This document shows positions 22,941 to 32,774 of a stretch of DNA of 49,118 nucleotides, in pieces; the first letter of the stretch is position 1; each line of letters starts with the position of its first letter. Source of the DNA: Vulcanimicrobiota bacterium. Lineage in GTDB: Bacteria > Vulcanimicrobiota > Vulcanimicrobiia > Vulcanimicrobiales > Vulcanimicrobiaceae. A program made the position numbers and the translations under genes. The notes under the pieces are model-generated. The model saw only the letters and a program-made list of their open reading frames with translations. It had not been told where the DNA came from and did not search any database. The stretch covers positions 1-49,118 of the forward strand of contig DAIDHQ010000041.1 in NCBI GenBank assembly GCA_027459645.1, given 5' to 3'.

Positions 22941-24395
22941 CTAGGCGAGCTGATAGGCGGGAAGGCTCATGGTGAGATAGGCGGCGCCTCGAACGCGCTC
23001 TTGAAAGTTTTCGCCGTTGAGCATCTTGAGCGCGGACGTATCGCTGCCGTCGAGGTAGCGGAGAATCTGCGTCTGCGCGACGGACGGTGCATCGCCTTGG
23101 AGCAATTGTCCCACCAGCATCTCCACCGCTGGCTTCGGATCCATCGGCGTGCGATCGACCCACGCGGATTTGTCCATCATCGGCGAATTGACGAGCGATG
23201 CCAGAAAGTTCTGCCTTGAGATCGTCATCTGCGACGTAATCCAATTCGCTCCGCCCGGCCACCCGGCCACGTTCGGCGGGGAGAACAGCACCTGCCCCAT
23301 CTGCCGTAACGCGACGGGTGCGCGCTCGACGATCTGCGGAAGCGCGAGCGCCTTGTGCGTTCCCACCAAATATTCGACGGGAGACTTTACCAAGGCGCGA
23401 TAGGCGCGATCGGAGTAGAAGACGTTGCTTGCGAACACCGTTGAAAGCACGGGCGCAAGATTGTAGTCGTTCTGCCGGATGACGGCTGCCAAAGCGTCGA
23501 TCAATTGCGGCTCCGGATCGTTATACACGAAGTTGTTGAGCAGCGTCGACGCCCACCATCGCGCGCACGCCGGCTGGTCGTAGATAATCGAAACGATATC
23601 GGTCCCGTCGAAGTTCCCCGTGCGATGCAAGAACGTTTTCAAGCCCGTATCGTGGATGCGCCGGTTGTCGACGAAGGATCCCGTGAAGCGATTGAGCGTC
23701 CATCCGGTAAACGCGCGCGCCGACTGGCGCACGTCTTCTTCCGTATAATTACCGTGACCGAGCGTGAAAAGCTCCATCAGTTCGCGCGCATAATTCTCGT
23801 TGGGATGCGATTTATTGTTGAGCGCGTTGTCCAGATAGAGTAGCATCGCCGGATCCTTGCTGACCTCGATCGTGAGATCGCGCAAATTACCGAGCGCGTG
23901 GCTGCGGAAGAGTTGCTGCTGATTCCAAACGTAGATCGGCCAGACGCCCTTTTGCATCGCGGCGGTCGTGAAATGACCGTGGAAGAGAAAGGTCATCTTC
24001 TCTTGCAGCGGATTGGGCGTCACGAGCATACGGTTCAACCACCAGCGCTGCATCGAAACGATCGATATCCGCGAGCGCTTGCGGATCGTATTGAAAAATT
24101 TGCGCCGCTGGTCGGCAGAGAGCCCGCGCAATTGCCCGAGATGCCAGTCTTCGGCAAACGGATCGTACACGTCCGGGGGCGCCGGCAGGCCTGACGTGTC
24201 GGAGAAGTGCAGCAACTCGCGGACTGCTTGAGGTTGGCTCATGCGCGCGAACCGCGCCACCTCGTACGGCGTCCCGCCGAAGCCGGCGCGACGCAAGAGA
24301 TGTGCGGCAAGCCGCTCGTTCCAGATGCCCCGATAGGGTTTGAGGGCGTCGCGTACGTCCAGCGTTCCCGCGGGGCGGTTCAATCCTGCAGCCAT
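22941..24395 (-). CDS. DUF1800 family protein
   Basis: A 484-aa DUF1800 protein. The start at ATG 24395 gives [14 protein letters not shown] and leaves a 55-base gap to the divergent mccB; the open frame further upstream runs opposite to mccB and is a shadow. Hallmarks are [90 protein letters not shown] and, late, [16 protein letters not shown]. No function is known for the family. It is translated just before its usual partner, DUF1501. Confidence 0.88.
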   Translation of the reverse strand: MAAGLNRPAGTLDVRDALKPYRGIWNERLAAHLLRRAGFGGTPYEVARFARMSQPQAVRELLHFSDTSGLPAPPDVYDPFAEDWHLGQLRGLSADQRRKFFNTIRKRSRISIVSMQRWWLNRMLVTPNPLQEKMTFLFHGHFTTAAMQKGVWPIYVWNQQQLFRSHALGNLRDLTIEVSKDPAMLLYLDNALNNKSHPNENYARELMELFTLGHGNYTEEDVRQSARAFTGWTLNRFTGSFVDNRRIHDTGLKTFLHRTGNFDGTDIVSIIYDQPACARWWASTLLNNFVYNDPEPQLIDALAAVIRQNDYNLAPVLSTVFASNVFYSDRAYRALVKSPVEYLVGTHKALALPQIVERAPVALRQMGQVLFSPPNVAGWPGGANWITSQMTISRQNFLASLVNSPMMDKSAWVDRTPMDPKPAVEMLVGQLLQGDAPSVAQTQILRYLDGSDTSALKMLNGENFQERVRGAAYLTMSLPAYQLA

Positions 24396-24450
24396 ACGTC
24401 TATTGAACGAAGCCGGCACCCGGGACGTCCTGAAAGATAGGTTAAGACGC

Positions 24451-26058
24451 ATGCTCGCCGAAGGCCCGGCCTTCGTGAGCCTTCTGGAAACCCACCTCGA
24501 CCGTGGAAGCGACGCCTTCGCACGCAATGCCGAACGGATGCGCGGCTTGGTCGCCGAGTATCGCGAGCGGCTCGAAGCCGTTCGCGGCGGCGGGGGCCCC
24601 GATGCCGTCGCCAAGCACCGCAAGCGTAACAAGCTGACCGCCCGCGAACGGATCGATACGTTGATCGATCCCGGATCCGACTTCCTAGAATTCTCGGCTC
24701 TCGCCGCATTCGACATGTACGACAACGGTTCGCCCTGCGCCGGTGTGGTGACGGGCATCGGCATCGTCGAGGGGCAACATTGCGTGATCGTCGCCAACGA
24801 CGCAACCGTCAAAGGCGGCACCTATTACCCGATGACGGTGAAGAAGCATCTGCGCGCACAAGAGATCGCCGAGCAGAACCATCTGCCGTGCATCTACTTG
24901 GTCGATTCCGGCGGTGCGTTCTTACCGCTGCAGGCCGACGTGTTTCCCGATCGCGATCATTTCGGGCGCATCTTCTACAATCAGGCGCGCATGTCGGGAA
25001 AGCGCATTCCGCAGATCGCGGCGGTCATGGGTTCGTGTACGGCCGGCGGTGCCTACGTGCCGGCGATGAGCGACGAAACGGTGATCGTCAAAGGTAACGG
25101 CACCATCTTTCTGGGCGGACCGCCGCTGGTCAAAGCGGCGACGGGCGAAGAAGTGACCGCCGAAGAGCTCGGCGGCGCCGACGTGCACACGCGCGTCTCG
25201 GGCGTTGCAGATCACTTCGCAAACGACGACATCCACGCGCTCGGCATCGTGCGCCAAATCGCCGCCAATTTGCATCGCGAACTGCCCCGTCAATGGGATC
25301 GGCAGCCGGCGAGGCCGCCGAAATACGATCCGAGCGAAATCTACGGCGTGATTCCCTCCGACAGCCGCACCGGCTACGACGTGCGCGAGGTCATCGCGCG
25401 GCTCGTCGATGCATCGGAGTTTCACGAATTCAAAGCGCGTTACGGCACGACGTTAGTCTGCGGTTTCGCGCACATCGAAGGCCATCCCATCGGCATCCTT
25501 GCCAACAACGGGATACTCTTCAGCGAGAGCGCGCTCAAAGGCGCGCATTTCATCGAGCTGTGCGTGCAGCGCGGTACGCCGCTGCTGTTCCTACAAAACA
25601 TTACCGGCTTCATGGTCGGCAAGGAATATGAAAACGGCGGCATCGCAAAGGACGGAGCGAAGCTGGTCACCGCGGTCGCCTGCGCGGAAGTGCCGAAATT
25701 CACGGTGGTCATCGGCGGCAGCTTCGGCGCCGGCAACTACGGTATGTGCGGACGCGCATATTCACCGCGCCAGTTGTGGATGTGGCCGAACGCACGCATC
25801 AGCGTGATGGGCGGACCGCAGGCCGCAAGCGTCCTCTCGACGGTGAAAGGCGATCTCTCGCCGGAAGAAAAGGCGAAATTCGAAGCGCCGATCCTTGCGA
25901 AATACGAACACGAAGGCAGCCCGTACTATTCGACCGCGCGGCTGTGGGACGACGGCATCATCGATCCGCTCGACACGCGACGCGTGCTCGCGATCGGACT
26001 CGATGCGGCCGCGAATGCGCCGCTTCCTCAAACGAACTTCGGCATCTTCCGCATGTAG
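24451..26058 (+). CDS. mccB: Methylcrotonoyl-CoA carboxylase, beta (carboxyltransferase) subunit
   Basis: An acyl-CoA carboxyltransferase of 535 aa, the normal MCC beta length. It moves the carboxyl group from biotin to 3-methylcrotonyl-CoA, making 3-methylglutaconyl-CoA in leucine breakdown. Visible are [107 protein letters not shown] and [16 protein letters not shown]. These are closer to MCC than to propionyl-CoA carboxylase. ATG 24451 matches the family N-terminus. The biotin-bearing partner is at 30814, separated by five other genes. Confidence 0.9.
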   Translation: MLAEGPAFVSLLETHLDRGSDAFARNAERMRGLVAEYRERLEAVRGGGGPDAVAKHRKRNKLTARERIDTLIDPGSDFLEFSALAAFDMYDNGSPCAGVVTGIGIVEGQHCVIVANDATVKGGTYYPMTVKKHLRAQEIAEQNHLPCIYLVDSGGAFLPLQADVFPDRDHFGRIFYNQARMSGKRIPQIAAVMGSCTAGGAYVPAMSDETVIVKGNGTIFLGGPPLVKAATGEEVTAEELGGADVHTRVSGVADHFANDDIHALGIVRQIAANLHRELPRQWDRQPARPPKYDPSEIYGVIPSDSRTGYDVREVIARLVDASEFHEFKARYGTTLVCGFAHIEGHPIGILANNGILFSESALKGAHFIELCVQRGTPLLFLQNITGFMVGKEYENGGIAKDGAKLVTAVACAEVPKFTVVIGGSFGAGNYGMCGRAYSPRQLWMWPNARISVMGGPQAASVLSTVKGDLSPEEKAKFEAPILAKYEHEGSPYYSTARLWDDGIIDPLDTRRVLAIGLDAAANAPLPQTNFGIFRM

Positions 26059-26064
26059 CGCGCG

Positions 26065-26952
26065 ATGAAGATCGTCGCAGCGTACGCCGGGATGTGCCTC
26101 ATCTGGGGCACGACCTGGCTTGCCATCAAATTCGGACTGCACACCCTGGGGCCGTTGACGGGCGTCGGACTGCGCTTCATCATCGCCGCCATATGCTTGT
26201 ACGGCGCTGCGGCGGCGTCGGGAGCGTTGCAGCCGCTGCGGACGCTGCCCTGGAAAGTCATCGCGGTTCTGGCGGCGTTTCTGTTCGGGTCGAACTACAT
26301 TCTAACGTACACCGCCGAGACGCACTTGGATTCGGGTTTGGTTTCGGTGCTCTTCGGAACGTTGCCGTTCTTCACGTTCGCCTTCGCGCATTTCATGGTC
26401 GGCGAACGCACGACCCCGCGCATTTGGATCGGCACGCTGCTCGCCTTTGCCGGGATCGTCGTTATTTCGCTCACCGGGCAAGTGCAAGGATCGCCGCTTT
26501 TTGCCCTAGCGGCGGTCGGCGCCGCCGCGGTCTCGTCGTTTGCGAACGTGTACGCAAAACGCCACGCGCGCCATCATCCGTTCGCGACGTTACCGCCGTC
26601 GATGCTGATCGCGGGGCTCTGCGTTTTTTCGCTCGGGTTGCTGTTGGAGCGCACCGACTGGCATGCGGCATCGACCCTTCCGTCGCTTGCGGCGCTCTTG
26701 TATCTGGCGATCTTCGGGAGCGGCATCGCGTTCTTTTTGAACATGTGGCTGCTGCAACGCATTCCGGTGTGGATCATCGGCGTCTCGTCGCTGATCTTTC
26801 CCGTCATCGCTCTTGCCGTCGGGAAAACATTCGGCGGCGAGGCGCTGACGTGGCGAGAGGGCATGGGTGCCGCTCTCGTCCTCGCCGGCCTCGCCGCCGC
26901 GGTCTTATCGCCTCAGACGCAGGCGACGATCAGTAGTGAGGAAATGCCTTGA
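26065..26952 (+). CDS. EamA-family (DMT superfamily) transporter
   Basis: A 295-aa membrane protein with ten predicted helices in two EamA repeats, starting IVAAYAGMCLIWGTTWLAIKFG, with ETHLDSGLVSVLFGTLPFFTF in the first half and SGIAFFLNMWLLQRIPVWIIG in the second. Members export amino acids or metabolites or take up diverse solutes; the substrate is unknown. It follows mccB by 6 bases, so it may be co-transcribed with leucine catabolism, although no SD is evident. It overlaps the convergent gene by 23 bases at its 3' end. Confidence 0.85.
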   Translation: MKIVAAYAGMCLIWGTTWLAIKFGLHTLGPLTGVGLRFIIAAICLYGAAAASGALQPLRTLPWKVIAVLAAFLFGSNYILTYTAETHLDSGLVSVLFGTLPFFTFAFAHFMVGERTTPRIWIGTLLAFAGIVVISLTGQVQGSPLFALAAVGAAAVSSFANVYAKRHARHHPFATLPPSMLIAGLCVFSLGLLLERTDWHAASTLPSLAALLYLAIFGSGIAFFLNMWLLQRIPVWIIGVSSLIFPVIALAVGKTFGGEALTWREGMGAALVLAGLAAAVLSPQTQATISSEEMP

Positions 26953-27637
26953 CGAAGAACTTGTAATAGTTCGGAGTCTCAACCCACTTGCCGTTGACGA
27001 ATTGCAGCGTCGCCGATGCTTTGGGTTTGGTCGGGCAGCACATCGCCGCTTTCGGGCCGTAGTATGGGCCACTCAACTGCAGCACGTCCAGATTGCCCTT
27101 TTTGACGATCTTGACGTCGAGCGCGCAGCCGTTTTGCACGGTGACTTCGGGGACGACCTTCCCCTTCGACGTCGCCCCGAAAACGGTGAGATCGGCCGAA
27201 CCGCAATCGGCGCCGGTCTGGTGCGAAAGCATCACGACTTCATCGACGCCAGGATGCATCAACTGCCCCACGCCGATCAGCTTGGCCGTCTGGAGCGGGA
27301 ACCACAGCGGTGAGGAAGCCGGCTTTTCGACTTTGTCGAGCGGGCCACCGTTGAGCGGCGATTGATACCGCAGATGGTACGTCGCCGTGTTGTAGTCGAT
27401 CTGATAGATCGAAATGTAATACTGATAAGCAGGTTCGTTGTTGTTCTTGCCGACCGCTTTGCGGCTGAGCACCGCGCGCCACTGCGATTGCATTCCGTCA
27501 CCCATAAGGTACGCGAGCCGGCTCTGCACGATCGTTCCGGGCGGTTTGGGTGCGAAGGTGGTATGGGGTGGTTCTGCCGCTGCGAGCGGCGCGGTCATCG
27601 CGAGACTTGCGACGATCGCAAAGAGCGTTTTGCGCAT
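26930..27637 (-). CDS. Secreted hypothetical protein
   Basis: A 235-aa exported protein with a clear signal peptide (MRKTLFAIVASLAMTAPLAA, cleavage before EPPH). AGGAGG sits just before the ATG at 27637. The mature part has four or five Cys residues in pairs (GADCGSADLTVFG, NGCALDVK, AAMCCPTKP) and beta-strand-like segments, ending with a VETPNYYKFFVKAFPHY tail. The CCP segment followed by a short strand resembles LppP/LprE-type secreted proteins, but I would not name it so firmly. It lies downstream of a GNAT gene, 11 bases away, in a leftward run. Confidence 0.65.
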   Translation of the reverse strand: MRKTLFAIVASLAMTAPLAAAEPPHTTFAPKPPGTIVQSRLAYLMGDGMQSQWRAVLSRKAVGKNNNEPAYQYYISIYQIDYNTATYHLRYQSPLNGGPLDKVEKPASSPLWFPLQTAKLIGVGQLMHPGVDEVVMLSHQTGADCGSADLTVFGATSKGKVVPEVTVQNGCALDVKIVKKGNLDVLQLSGPYYGPKAAMCCPTKPKASATLQFVNGKWVETPNYYKFFVKAFPHY

Positions 27638-27648
27638 GGCGTTTCCTC

Positions 27649-28491
27649 CTAAGCAGGATGCGCTTTCTTCGCTAGGCGCCAGGTCACCCGCGAATAGAGC
27701 GGCACAAACCCGAGCGCGCGAAAGTTGCGTTCGGAAGCGCCGAGCGGATCTGCTTCCACGCGAACGACCTTCATGCCGCATTCCTTCGCTCGCGCAACGC
27801 GATCGGCAATCATCGCGCGCTGCCAGCCCTGCCTTCGAAATGCCGGCAGCGTGCTCGCCGCAAAAAATGCACCGATGCCCGTATTGATAGTGCACGCCAT
27901 GCCCGCGGTGGCGGCGATCTCTCCGCCTGCCTCGGCCTGAAGCGCGATCGCTCCTCCCGCTGCGATAATCATTCCGGTGCGTACGATCGCTTCTTCGGGC
28001 GTGGCACCGTCCGCGAAACCGATGGCAGAGGCGAGGCCCCATGCGCGCGCATCGTGCGTTTCCTGAATCCGCGCATCGCGCGCGCCGTGCAACCCGTCGA
28101 TGTGCGCGACGAGCATGTTGGTAAAGCGCACCGGAACGTAACCCGCCGCCGGCAGCAGTTCGAAGAGCGCGCGATGCGAGAGCGGGCTCAACGTTACGGC
28201 GGCATCGCAATCGCGGGAGCGATAGAACGCGCTAATGCGCGCGAGGTCGGCATCGGTGACCTCGCATTCGAGTCCAATCGCGGTAGCCTCCGATAGCGGC
28301 GAATCGCCGCCTGCATAGGCGACGAGACCACCCGCAATATCGAGCGTTTCGATGCCGAGCTCGGGATAGAGCGCGCTCGCCCTGGTCAGGCAGCGGCGCA
28401 GCCCCTCCCGCTCGTCGTGCTCGCACGCGAGCGCCAGAGCCCGGTCAAATGCCGGCGTACCACTCGTAACCTTGATCTTCCCAGTATCCAC
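27649..28491 (-). CDS. GNAT family N-acetyltransferase (two-domain type)
   Basis: A 280-aa protein. The C-terminal half is a clear GNAT domain: GMACTINTGIGAFFAASTLPAFRRQGWQRAMIADRVARAKECG, with the R..G acetyl-CoA loop slightly changed (RRQGWQ), then VEADPLGASERNFRALGF. The N-terminal half, about 130 residues, looks like a degenerate second GNAT fold. The substrate is unknown. The start is uncertain: GTG at 28491 overlaps the molybdoenzyme gene by 47 bases; a later start would lose little. It is part of the leftward cytochrome b-molybdoenzyme-GNAT run. Confidence 0.7.
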   Translation of the reverse strand: MDTGKIKVTSGTPAFDRALALACEHDEREGLRRCLTRASALYPELGIETLDIAGGLVAYAGGDSPLSEATAIGLECEVTDADLARISAFYRSRDCDAAVTLSPLSHRALFELLPAAGYVPVRFTNMLVAHIDGLHGARDARIQETHDARAWGLASAIGFADGATPEEAIVRTGMIIAAGGAIALQAEAGGEIAATAGMACTINTGIGAFFAASTLPAFRRQGWQRAMIADRVARAKECGMKVVRVEADPLGASERNFRALGFVPLYSRVTWRLAKKAHPA

Positions 28492-29185
28492 CTTTACCGG
28501 AGTAGATCGCCGCGAAGCTGCCGACCACCTCGATGCGTTTGACCCATTTGGCGCTCTTGTAGCCCAATTGCGTCGGAACGCGCAGGCGTACGGGGGCGCC
28601 GTGGTCGGGCGGCATCGGCGCGCCGTTAAAACGCAACGCCAAGATCGTCTGCGGATGCATCGCTTCGTGCAGGTCGAGGCTTTCGTAGTACGGCGTGCCT
28701 TGGTCGTCCCGGTCCATGCAGTGAAAGACGACGTATCGCGCGTCTGCGCGCGGTTTTACGAGCGCAAGCACGTCGGATAGGCGCACGCCGCTCCATTTCG
28801 CGATCGCGCTCCACCCTTCGACGCAATCGTGCCGCGTGATCTGCGTGCTCTGCGTCATCGCGTCGAGTTGCGCCAGCGAAAAAGTTCTGCGATGCTCGAC
28901 CGCCCCGTCGATCGCGAGCCGGTACGGCGAGAAATTGCGCGCCACCATGTCGTCATACGCTGCGTCGGTCGGCGTGGGAAGGCTGTCGATCGGAAACTCG
29001 CGCGAGATGTCGGATTCGCGATATTCGCGCGCAAGGCCGCGAGTACCGATCAGCGCGTGATCGAGCGGCTGCGCGGCGCCGAGCAGTTTGTGAAAGGCCG
29101 CGTTATTGTTGAGCGCGGTGCCGATCGGCGCACACGCCGTTAGCGCGGTAGAAATCGACGTTGCGATGAACAGACGGCGCTTCAT
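28445..29185 (-). CDS. YedY/MsrP-like molybdopterin-dependent oxidoreductase
   Basis: A 246-aa SUOX-fold molybdoenzyme. The N-terminus has a Tat-like KRRLFIAT and a lipobox-like LTAC at residues 15-18, suggesting an exported Tat lipoprotein. The pterin-binding core includes ITRHDCVEGWSAIAKWSG, with the molybdenum-ligating Cys, VVFHCMDRD, YYESLDLHEAMHPQTILAL, PPDHGAPVRLRVPTQLGYKSAKWVKRIEVV and a terminal GYWEDQGYEWY. Relatives reduce methionine sulfoxide or oxidise sulfite-like compounds; which applies is unknown. Its ATG overlaps the cytochrome b stop by 4 bases, and that cytochrome is the likely membrane partner. Confidence 0.82.
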   Translation of the reverse strand: MKRRLFIATSISTALTACAPIGTALNNNAAFHKLLGAAQPLDHALIGTRGLAREYRESDISREFPIDSLPTPTDAAYDDMVARNFSPYRLAIDGAVEHRRTFSLAQLDAMTQSTQITRHDCVEGWSAIAKWSGVRLSDVLALVKPRADARYVVFHCMDRDDQGTPYYESLDLHEAMHPQTILALRFNGAPMPPDHGAPVRLRVPTQLGYKSAKWVKRIEVVGSFAAIYSGKGGYWEDQGYEWYAGI

Positions 29186-29985
29186 GCTTCGGTGGCCTCG
29201 TTTTCGGAGGTACGATACCAGCCGGTGATCATCGAACGCATTTGATTGAAGAGGCCTTGCGTCGCAACTTGGAACGTATGCACTATGAAAAATCCGATCA
29301 ACAACAGCATGCCGGCGAAGTGCCACAGCCGTGCGAATTGCCGCCCGCCGAAGAACCACGTCAGTGGCTGCGCGACGGCATCGATTCCGGGTGAGAGTGC
29401 GATCCCGGTCAATACGACCAGCGGCGCGATGACGAACCCGACCAGCGTATATGCCGCCTTTTGCAGTGGATTATAGATGCCGTGCGGCGGCGGCTCCCGG
29501 CGCAATTTCAAATAGTATGCCTGCATCGGCCACAGCTTCGGAATATCGCTCGGACACAAGATCATCTCGCGCAGGTTCCCCTTGATCGCGCTCGAGATGA
29601 CCCAGGTCAGCCACGCGGCGATCGCAATCCATGCAAAAAAGAAATGCCAGCGCCGTCCGTCGGCGAGGTCTTGGTAGGACGGAATCGTGATCCAGCCCGG
29701 AAATGCGCGTTCGGTCCGGCCGCCCATGCCGTCGTCGGTGTAACCGAGCCATCCGGTCGTGGTGAAGGTGTGCCCGAAGAGCGTCGTCGTGCCCACCCCG
29801 TCCTGCGGCGACTGGATCGACAGAACCCGGTGCGCCGGGCTGGATTTGTCCGAAGCGTCCAGGAAGGGTGCCGCATTAAAGATTTGGAGACCGCTCGAGA
29901 CGAGCGCCGCAAAGGCAATCACCCAGAACCAGTGGCTTATCCGCGTCGCGACCGCGTACCGATAGATCATCCGCCCCATCTGCAT
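29182..29985 (-). CDS. Cytochrome b (b561/hydrogenase type) membrane subunit
   Basis: A 267-aa membrane protein of the cytochrome b561/Ni-Fe-hydrogenase cytochrome b group. Putative heme ligands are His residues in VATRISHWFWVIAF, WHFFFAWIAIAAWL, LWHFAGMLLLIGFFIVH. Four or five membrane helices are evident, and a 60-residue loop sits between the first two. It is translationally coupled to the molybdoenzyme and should pass electrons between quinol and that enzyme. Start candidates are ATG at 29985, 29979 and 29970; I took the first. TATAGT lies only about 7 bases before it, so the transcript may be nearly leaderless. Confidence 0.8.
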   Translation of the reverse strand: MQMGRMIYRYAVATRISHWFWVIAFAALVSSGLQIFNAAPFLDASDKSSPAHRVLSIQSPQDGVGTTTLFGHTFTTTGWLGYTDDGMGGRTERAFPGWITIPSYQDLADGRRWHFFFAWIAIAAWLTWVISSAIKGNLREMILCPSDIPKLWPMQAYYLKLRREPPPHGIYNPLQKAAYTLVGFVIAPLVVLTGIALSPGIDAVAQPLTWFFGGRQFARLWHFAGMLLLIGFFIVHTFQVATQGLFNQMRSMITGWYRTSENEATEA

Positions 29986-30016
29986 ACCACTATAACGCAC
30001 CTGAGGGGCTTGCCGG

Positions 30017-30817
30017 ATGAATGCCGAACGACGGCAGCCCATGTCTACGGTCAAGCTGACGACGCAAGAAGGGATCGCGCGCGTAACGCTGGCGCGTCCC
30101 GAGGTCCGAAACGCCTTCAACGCCGATGTGATCCGCGAGCTTCGCGACGCATTCGCCGGCCTCTCCGACGACGCACACGTGCGAGCGGTCGTCCTTTCCG
30201 GCGAAGGGCCATCGTTCTGCGGCGGCGCGGACATCAACTGGATGCGGGGCGCGCTCGATCTAGGCTACGACGGCAACGTCGCCGATGCGGAGGCGATGAG
30301 CGAGATGTTTCGCACGATCGATCGCTGCAGCAAGCCGGTCATCGGACGAGTTCACGGCGCCGCCCTCGGAGGCGGCAGCGGACTCGCGGCGGTTTGCGAT
30401 ATCGTCATTGCCGCCGACGATGCCACCTTCGGGTTTACCGAAGTGAAGCTAGGCATCATCCCCGCGGTGATCTCGCCTTTCGTACTCGCGAAGATCGGGC
30501 GCTCGCACGCTCGCGCGCTCTTCCTGACGGGCGAGCGGTTCGATGTGAAACGAGCGCTGCACATCGGCCTGGTTCACGAAGTCGTCGCTGCAACAGAACT
30601 CGACGAAGCGGTGGCGCGAAAGACCGCGGAACTTCTGACCGCGGGCCCCAATGCCGTATCGTCCGCGAAGTCGCTCGTCGCGCGCGTTTCCGAAGCGTCG
30701 TACGACGACACGATGGTGATGACGACGACCGCGATTGCCAAGCAACGGGTGAGCGATGAAGGCCAAGAAGGTCTGCACGCGTTTCTCGAGCGGCGCAAAG
30801 CGAGCTTCATGCGATGA
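30017..30817 (+). CDS. Enoyl-CoA hydratase, probably methylglutaconyl-CoA hydratase
   Basis: A 266-aa crotonase-fold enzyme. The oxyanion-hole segments are VLSGEGPSFCGGADINWM and RVHGAALGGGSGLAAVCDIVIA, and the FGFTEVKLGIIPAVISPFV segment carries the catalytic Glu. Placed between mccB and mccA with HMG-CoA lyase downstream, it most likely hydrates 3-methylglutaconyl-CoA to HMG-CoA (LiuC-type). ATG 30017 has GAGGGG 8 bases upstream; an ATG 8 codons later is also possible. It overlaps mccA by 4 bases and begins a five-gene rightward run to 36016. Confidence 0.85.
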   Translation: MNAERRQPMSTVKLTTQEGIARVTLARPEVRNAFNADVIRELRDAFAGLSDDAHVRAVVLSGEGPSFCGGADINWMRGALDLGYDGNVADAEAMSEMFRTIDRCSKPVIGRVHGAALGGGSGLAAVCDIVIAADDATFGFTEVKLGIIPAVISPFVLAKIGRSHARALFLTGERFDVKRALHIGLVHEVVAATELDEAVARKTAELLTAGPNAVSSAKSLVARVSEASYDDTMVMTTTAIAKQRVSDEGQEGLHAFLERRKASFMR

Positions 30818-32751
30818 TCCGCCGCCTGTTGATCGCCAATCGCGGCGAGATCGCCGTCCGGGTTGCACGCGCCGCGCGCGAAATGGGTATTTCGCCGGTC
30901 GGCATCTACTCGCTAGCCGATGCTGATGCATACCATCTGCAGTTTATGGATGACGCACGCTGCGTCGGACCGGCAGCCGCAACCGAATCGTATTTGAACG
31001 TCGACGCGGTCGTCACCGCGGGCGTCGATATGAAAGCGGACGCCGTTCATCCGGGATACGGCTTTCTTTCCGAGCGTGCCGGTTTCGCGCGCGCGGTGCA
31101 AGATGCCGGAATGATTTTCGTGGGTCCGTCGCCCGACGCGATGGCCGCCATGGGCAGCAAAATCGACGCTAAACGGCGCGTGCGGGAATTCGACGTTCCG
31201 ACCGTGCCGGGCTACGACGGCGACGACCAATCGCTTCCGACGCTGCGTCGCGAAGCGGAACGCGTCGGTTTCCCGCTCTTGATCAAAGCGAGCGCGGGAG
31301 GCGGCGGACGCGGCATGCGCGTCGTCGAAAAGCTGGATACGTTCGACGAATCGCTCGCTGCAGCAAAGCGCGAAGCGCTCGCGGCGTTCGGCGACGATGC
31401 CGTGCTATTGGAGCGCTATCTGCGCGAGCCGCGGCACATCGAATTCCAAGTGCTCGCCGACGCGCACGGCGCGACGATTCACCTGGGCGAACGGGAATGT
31501 TCGATCCAGCGGCGCCATCAGAAGATCGTCGAGGAAGCGCCATCGGTCGCGCTCTCACCCGAACTGCGCGCGACGATGGGTGCCGCTGCGGTGCGCGCGG
31601 CGAAATCGGTGAACTACGTCAACGCCGGCACCGTCGAATTCATGCTCGATGGCGACGGCGCGTTTTACTTCCTCGAAATGAACACCCGCCTACAAGTCGA
31701 GCATCCGGTTACGGAGCTGGTGTACGGCGTCGATCTGGTGCAGTGGCAGTTACGCATCGCAAACGGCGAACGGCTCACGATCTCGCAGGATGACGTGCGA
31801 CCGCGGGGCTGGGCGATCGAAACGCGCGTCTATGCCGAGGATCCGGCGAACCACATGCTGCCTTCGACCGGAACGATCTCCGCATGGGTCGCGCCCGAGG
31901 GTCCGGGCGTGCGTTTGGATTCCGGCGTCACGGCGGGCAGCGAGGTCAGCGTCTATTACGATCCGATGCTCGCGAAGCTGATCGTGTTCGGAAGCGATCG
32001 TGCGCATGCGATCGCGCGCATGGACCGCGCGCTCGAAGATTTCCGCATCGACGGCGTGCGAACGAACCTTCCGCTGCTGCTGTGGATCGTGCGCGACGAG
32101 TGGTACCGCGAAGGCCGCACCACGACGAGCTTCCTGGCCCACCGATTGAACGAATCGATCTTCCGCGCGCAGGAGGTTCCGAAAGAAGCGCTGCTGCTGA
32201 TGGTAGCGGCGATTCTGCAGCGAGGCGCGGCGCCTTGGCGTTTGGGCGGCGTGGGTATGCCGCTGCGCCTGCAGCACGGCGATACGATCTCGACGACGAC
32301 GGCGAGCATCACGCAGGATCCGCATCGTTTCAGGGTTGCCGGAGCGCTCGAAGGCGAACTGGCGATTCGCGGGGGCGGCGCGCAACTGCACGCAGAGCTC
32401 GGCGATTTGCGCGCCACCGGCACCGTGAGCGAAGGCGCGGGCGAATGGATTGCGCGAATCGGCGAACGTTCGTACGCATTTGCGCCGGCAGCGCCGCCCA
32501 GCGCGCATGCATCCGGCGCTCATGCGGGCGCGGGAAGCGACGGGCGCATTACCGCACCAATGCCCGGAAAGATCGTGAAGATCGCCGTGCGAGACGGCGA
32601 ATCGGTCTCCGAGCACGCACTGCTGCTGGTGCTCGAAGCGATGAAGATGGAACACCGCATCGAAGCGTCGGCGGCTGCGACCGTCCGCTCCGTCCTCGTC
32701 AAAGAAGGCGATATCGTCGCAGGCGGCGCGCCGCTCGTGGAACTAAGCTAA
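30814..32751 (+). CDS. mccA: Methylcrotonoyl-CoA carboxylase, alpha (biotin) subunit
   Basis: A 645-aa biotin-dependent carboxylase subunit. The biotin carboxylase domain (about 1-450) begins LLIANRGEIAVRVARAAREMG and has HPGYGFLSERA, the ATP-grasp loop KASAGGGGRGMRVV, ECSIQRRHQKIVEE, FLEMNTRLQVEHPVTE and GHRIE-like RGWAIETRVYAEDP. A linker follows, and the C-terminal biotinyl domain (about 570-645) carries the EAMKMEH biotin site. It carboxylates biotin with ATP and bicarbonate for the MccB subunit encoded 5 kb upstream. The neighbouring HMG-CoA lyase and enoyl-CoA hydratase favour MCC over acetyl- or propionyl-CoA carboxylase. Confidence 0.88.
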   Translation: MIRRLLIANRGEIAVRVARAAREMGISPVGIYSLADADAYHLQFMDDARCVGPAAATESYLNVDAVVTAGVDMKADAVHPGYGFLSERAGFARAVQDAGMIFVGPSPDAMAAMGSKIDAKRRVREFDVPTVPGYDGDDQSLPTLRREAERVGFPLLIKASAGGGGRGMRVVEKLDTFDESLAAAKREALAAFGDDAVLLERYLREPRHIEFQVLADAHGATIHLGERECSIQRRHQKIVEEAPSVALSPELRATMGAAAVRAAKSVNYVNAGTVEFMLDGDGAFYFLEMNTRLQVEHPVTELVYGVDLVQWQLRIANGERLTISQDDVRPRGWAIETRVYAEDPANHMLPSTGTISAWVAPEGPGVRLDSGVTAGSEVSVYYDPMLAKLIVFGSDRAHAIARMDRALEDFRIDGVRTNLPLLLWIVRDEWYREGRTTTSFLAHRLNESIFRAQEVPKEALLLMVAAILQRGAAPWRLGGVGMPLRLQHGDTISTTTASITQDPHRFRVAGALEGELAIRGGGAQLHAELGDLRATGTVSEGAGEWIARIGERSYAFAPAAPPSAHASGAHAGAGSDGRITAPMPGKIVKIAVRDGESVSEHALLLVLEAMKMEHRIEASAAATVRSVLVKEGDIVAGGAPLVELS

Positions 32752-32774
32752 GGCCGGCAGGGGTCGTAGAGCGC

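Noticed and set aside
24396-24821. N-terminal extension of the DUF1800 frame
   Set aside because: It runs opposite mccB and shows no DUF1800 similarity; ATG 24395 fits.
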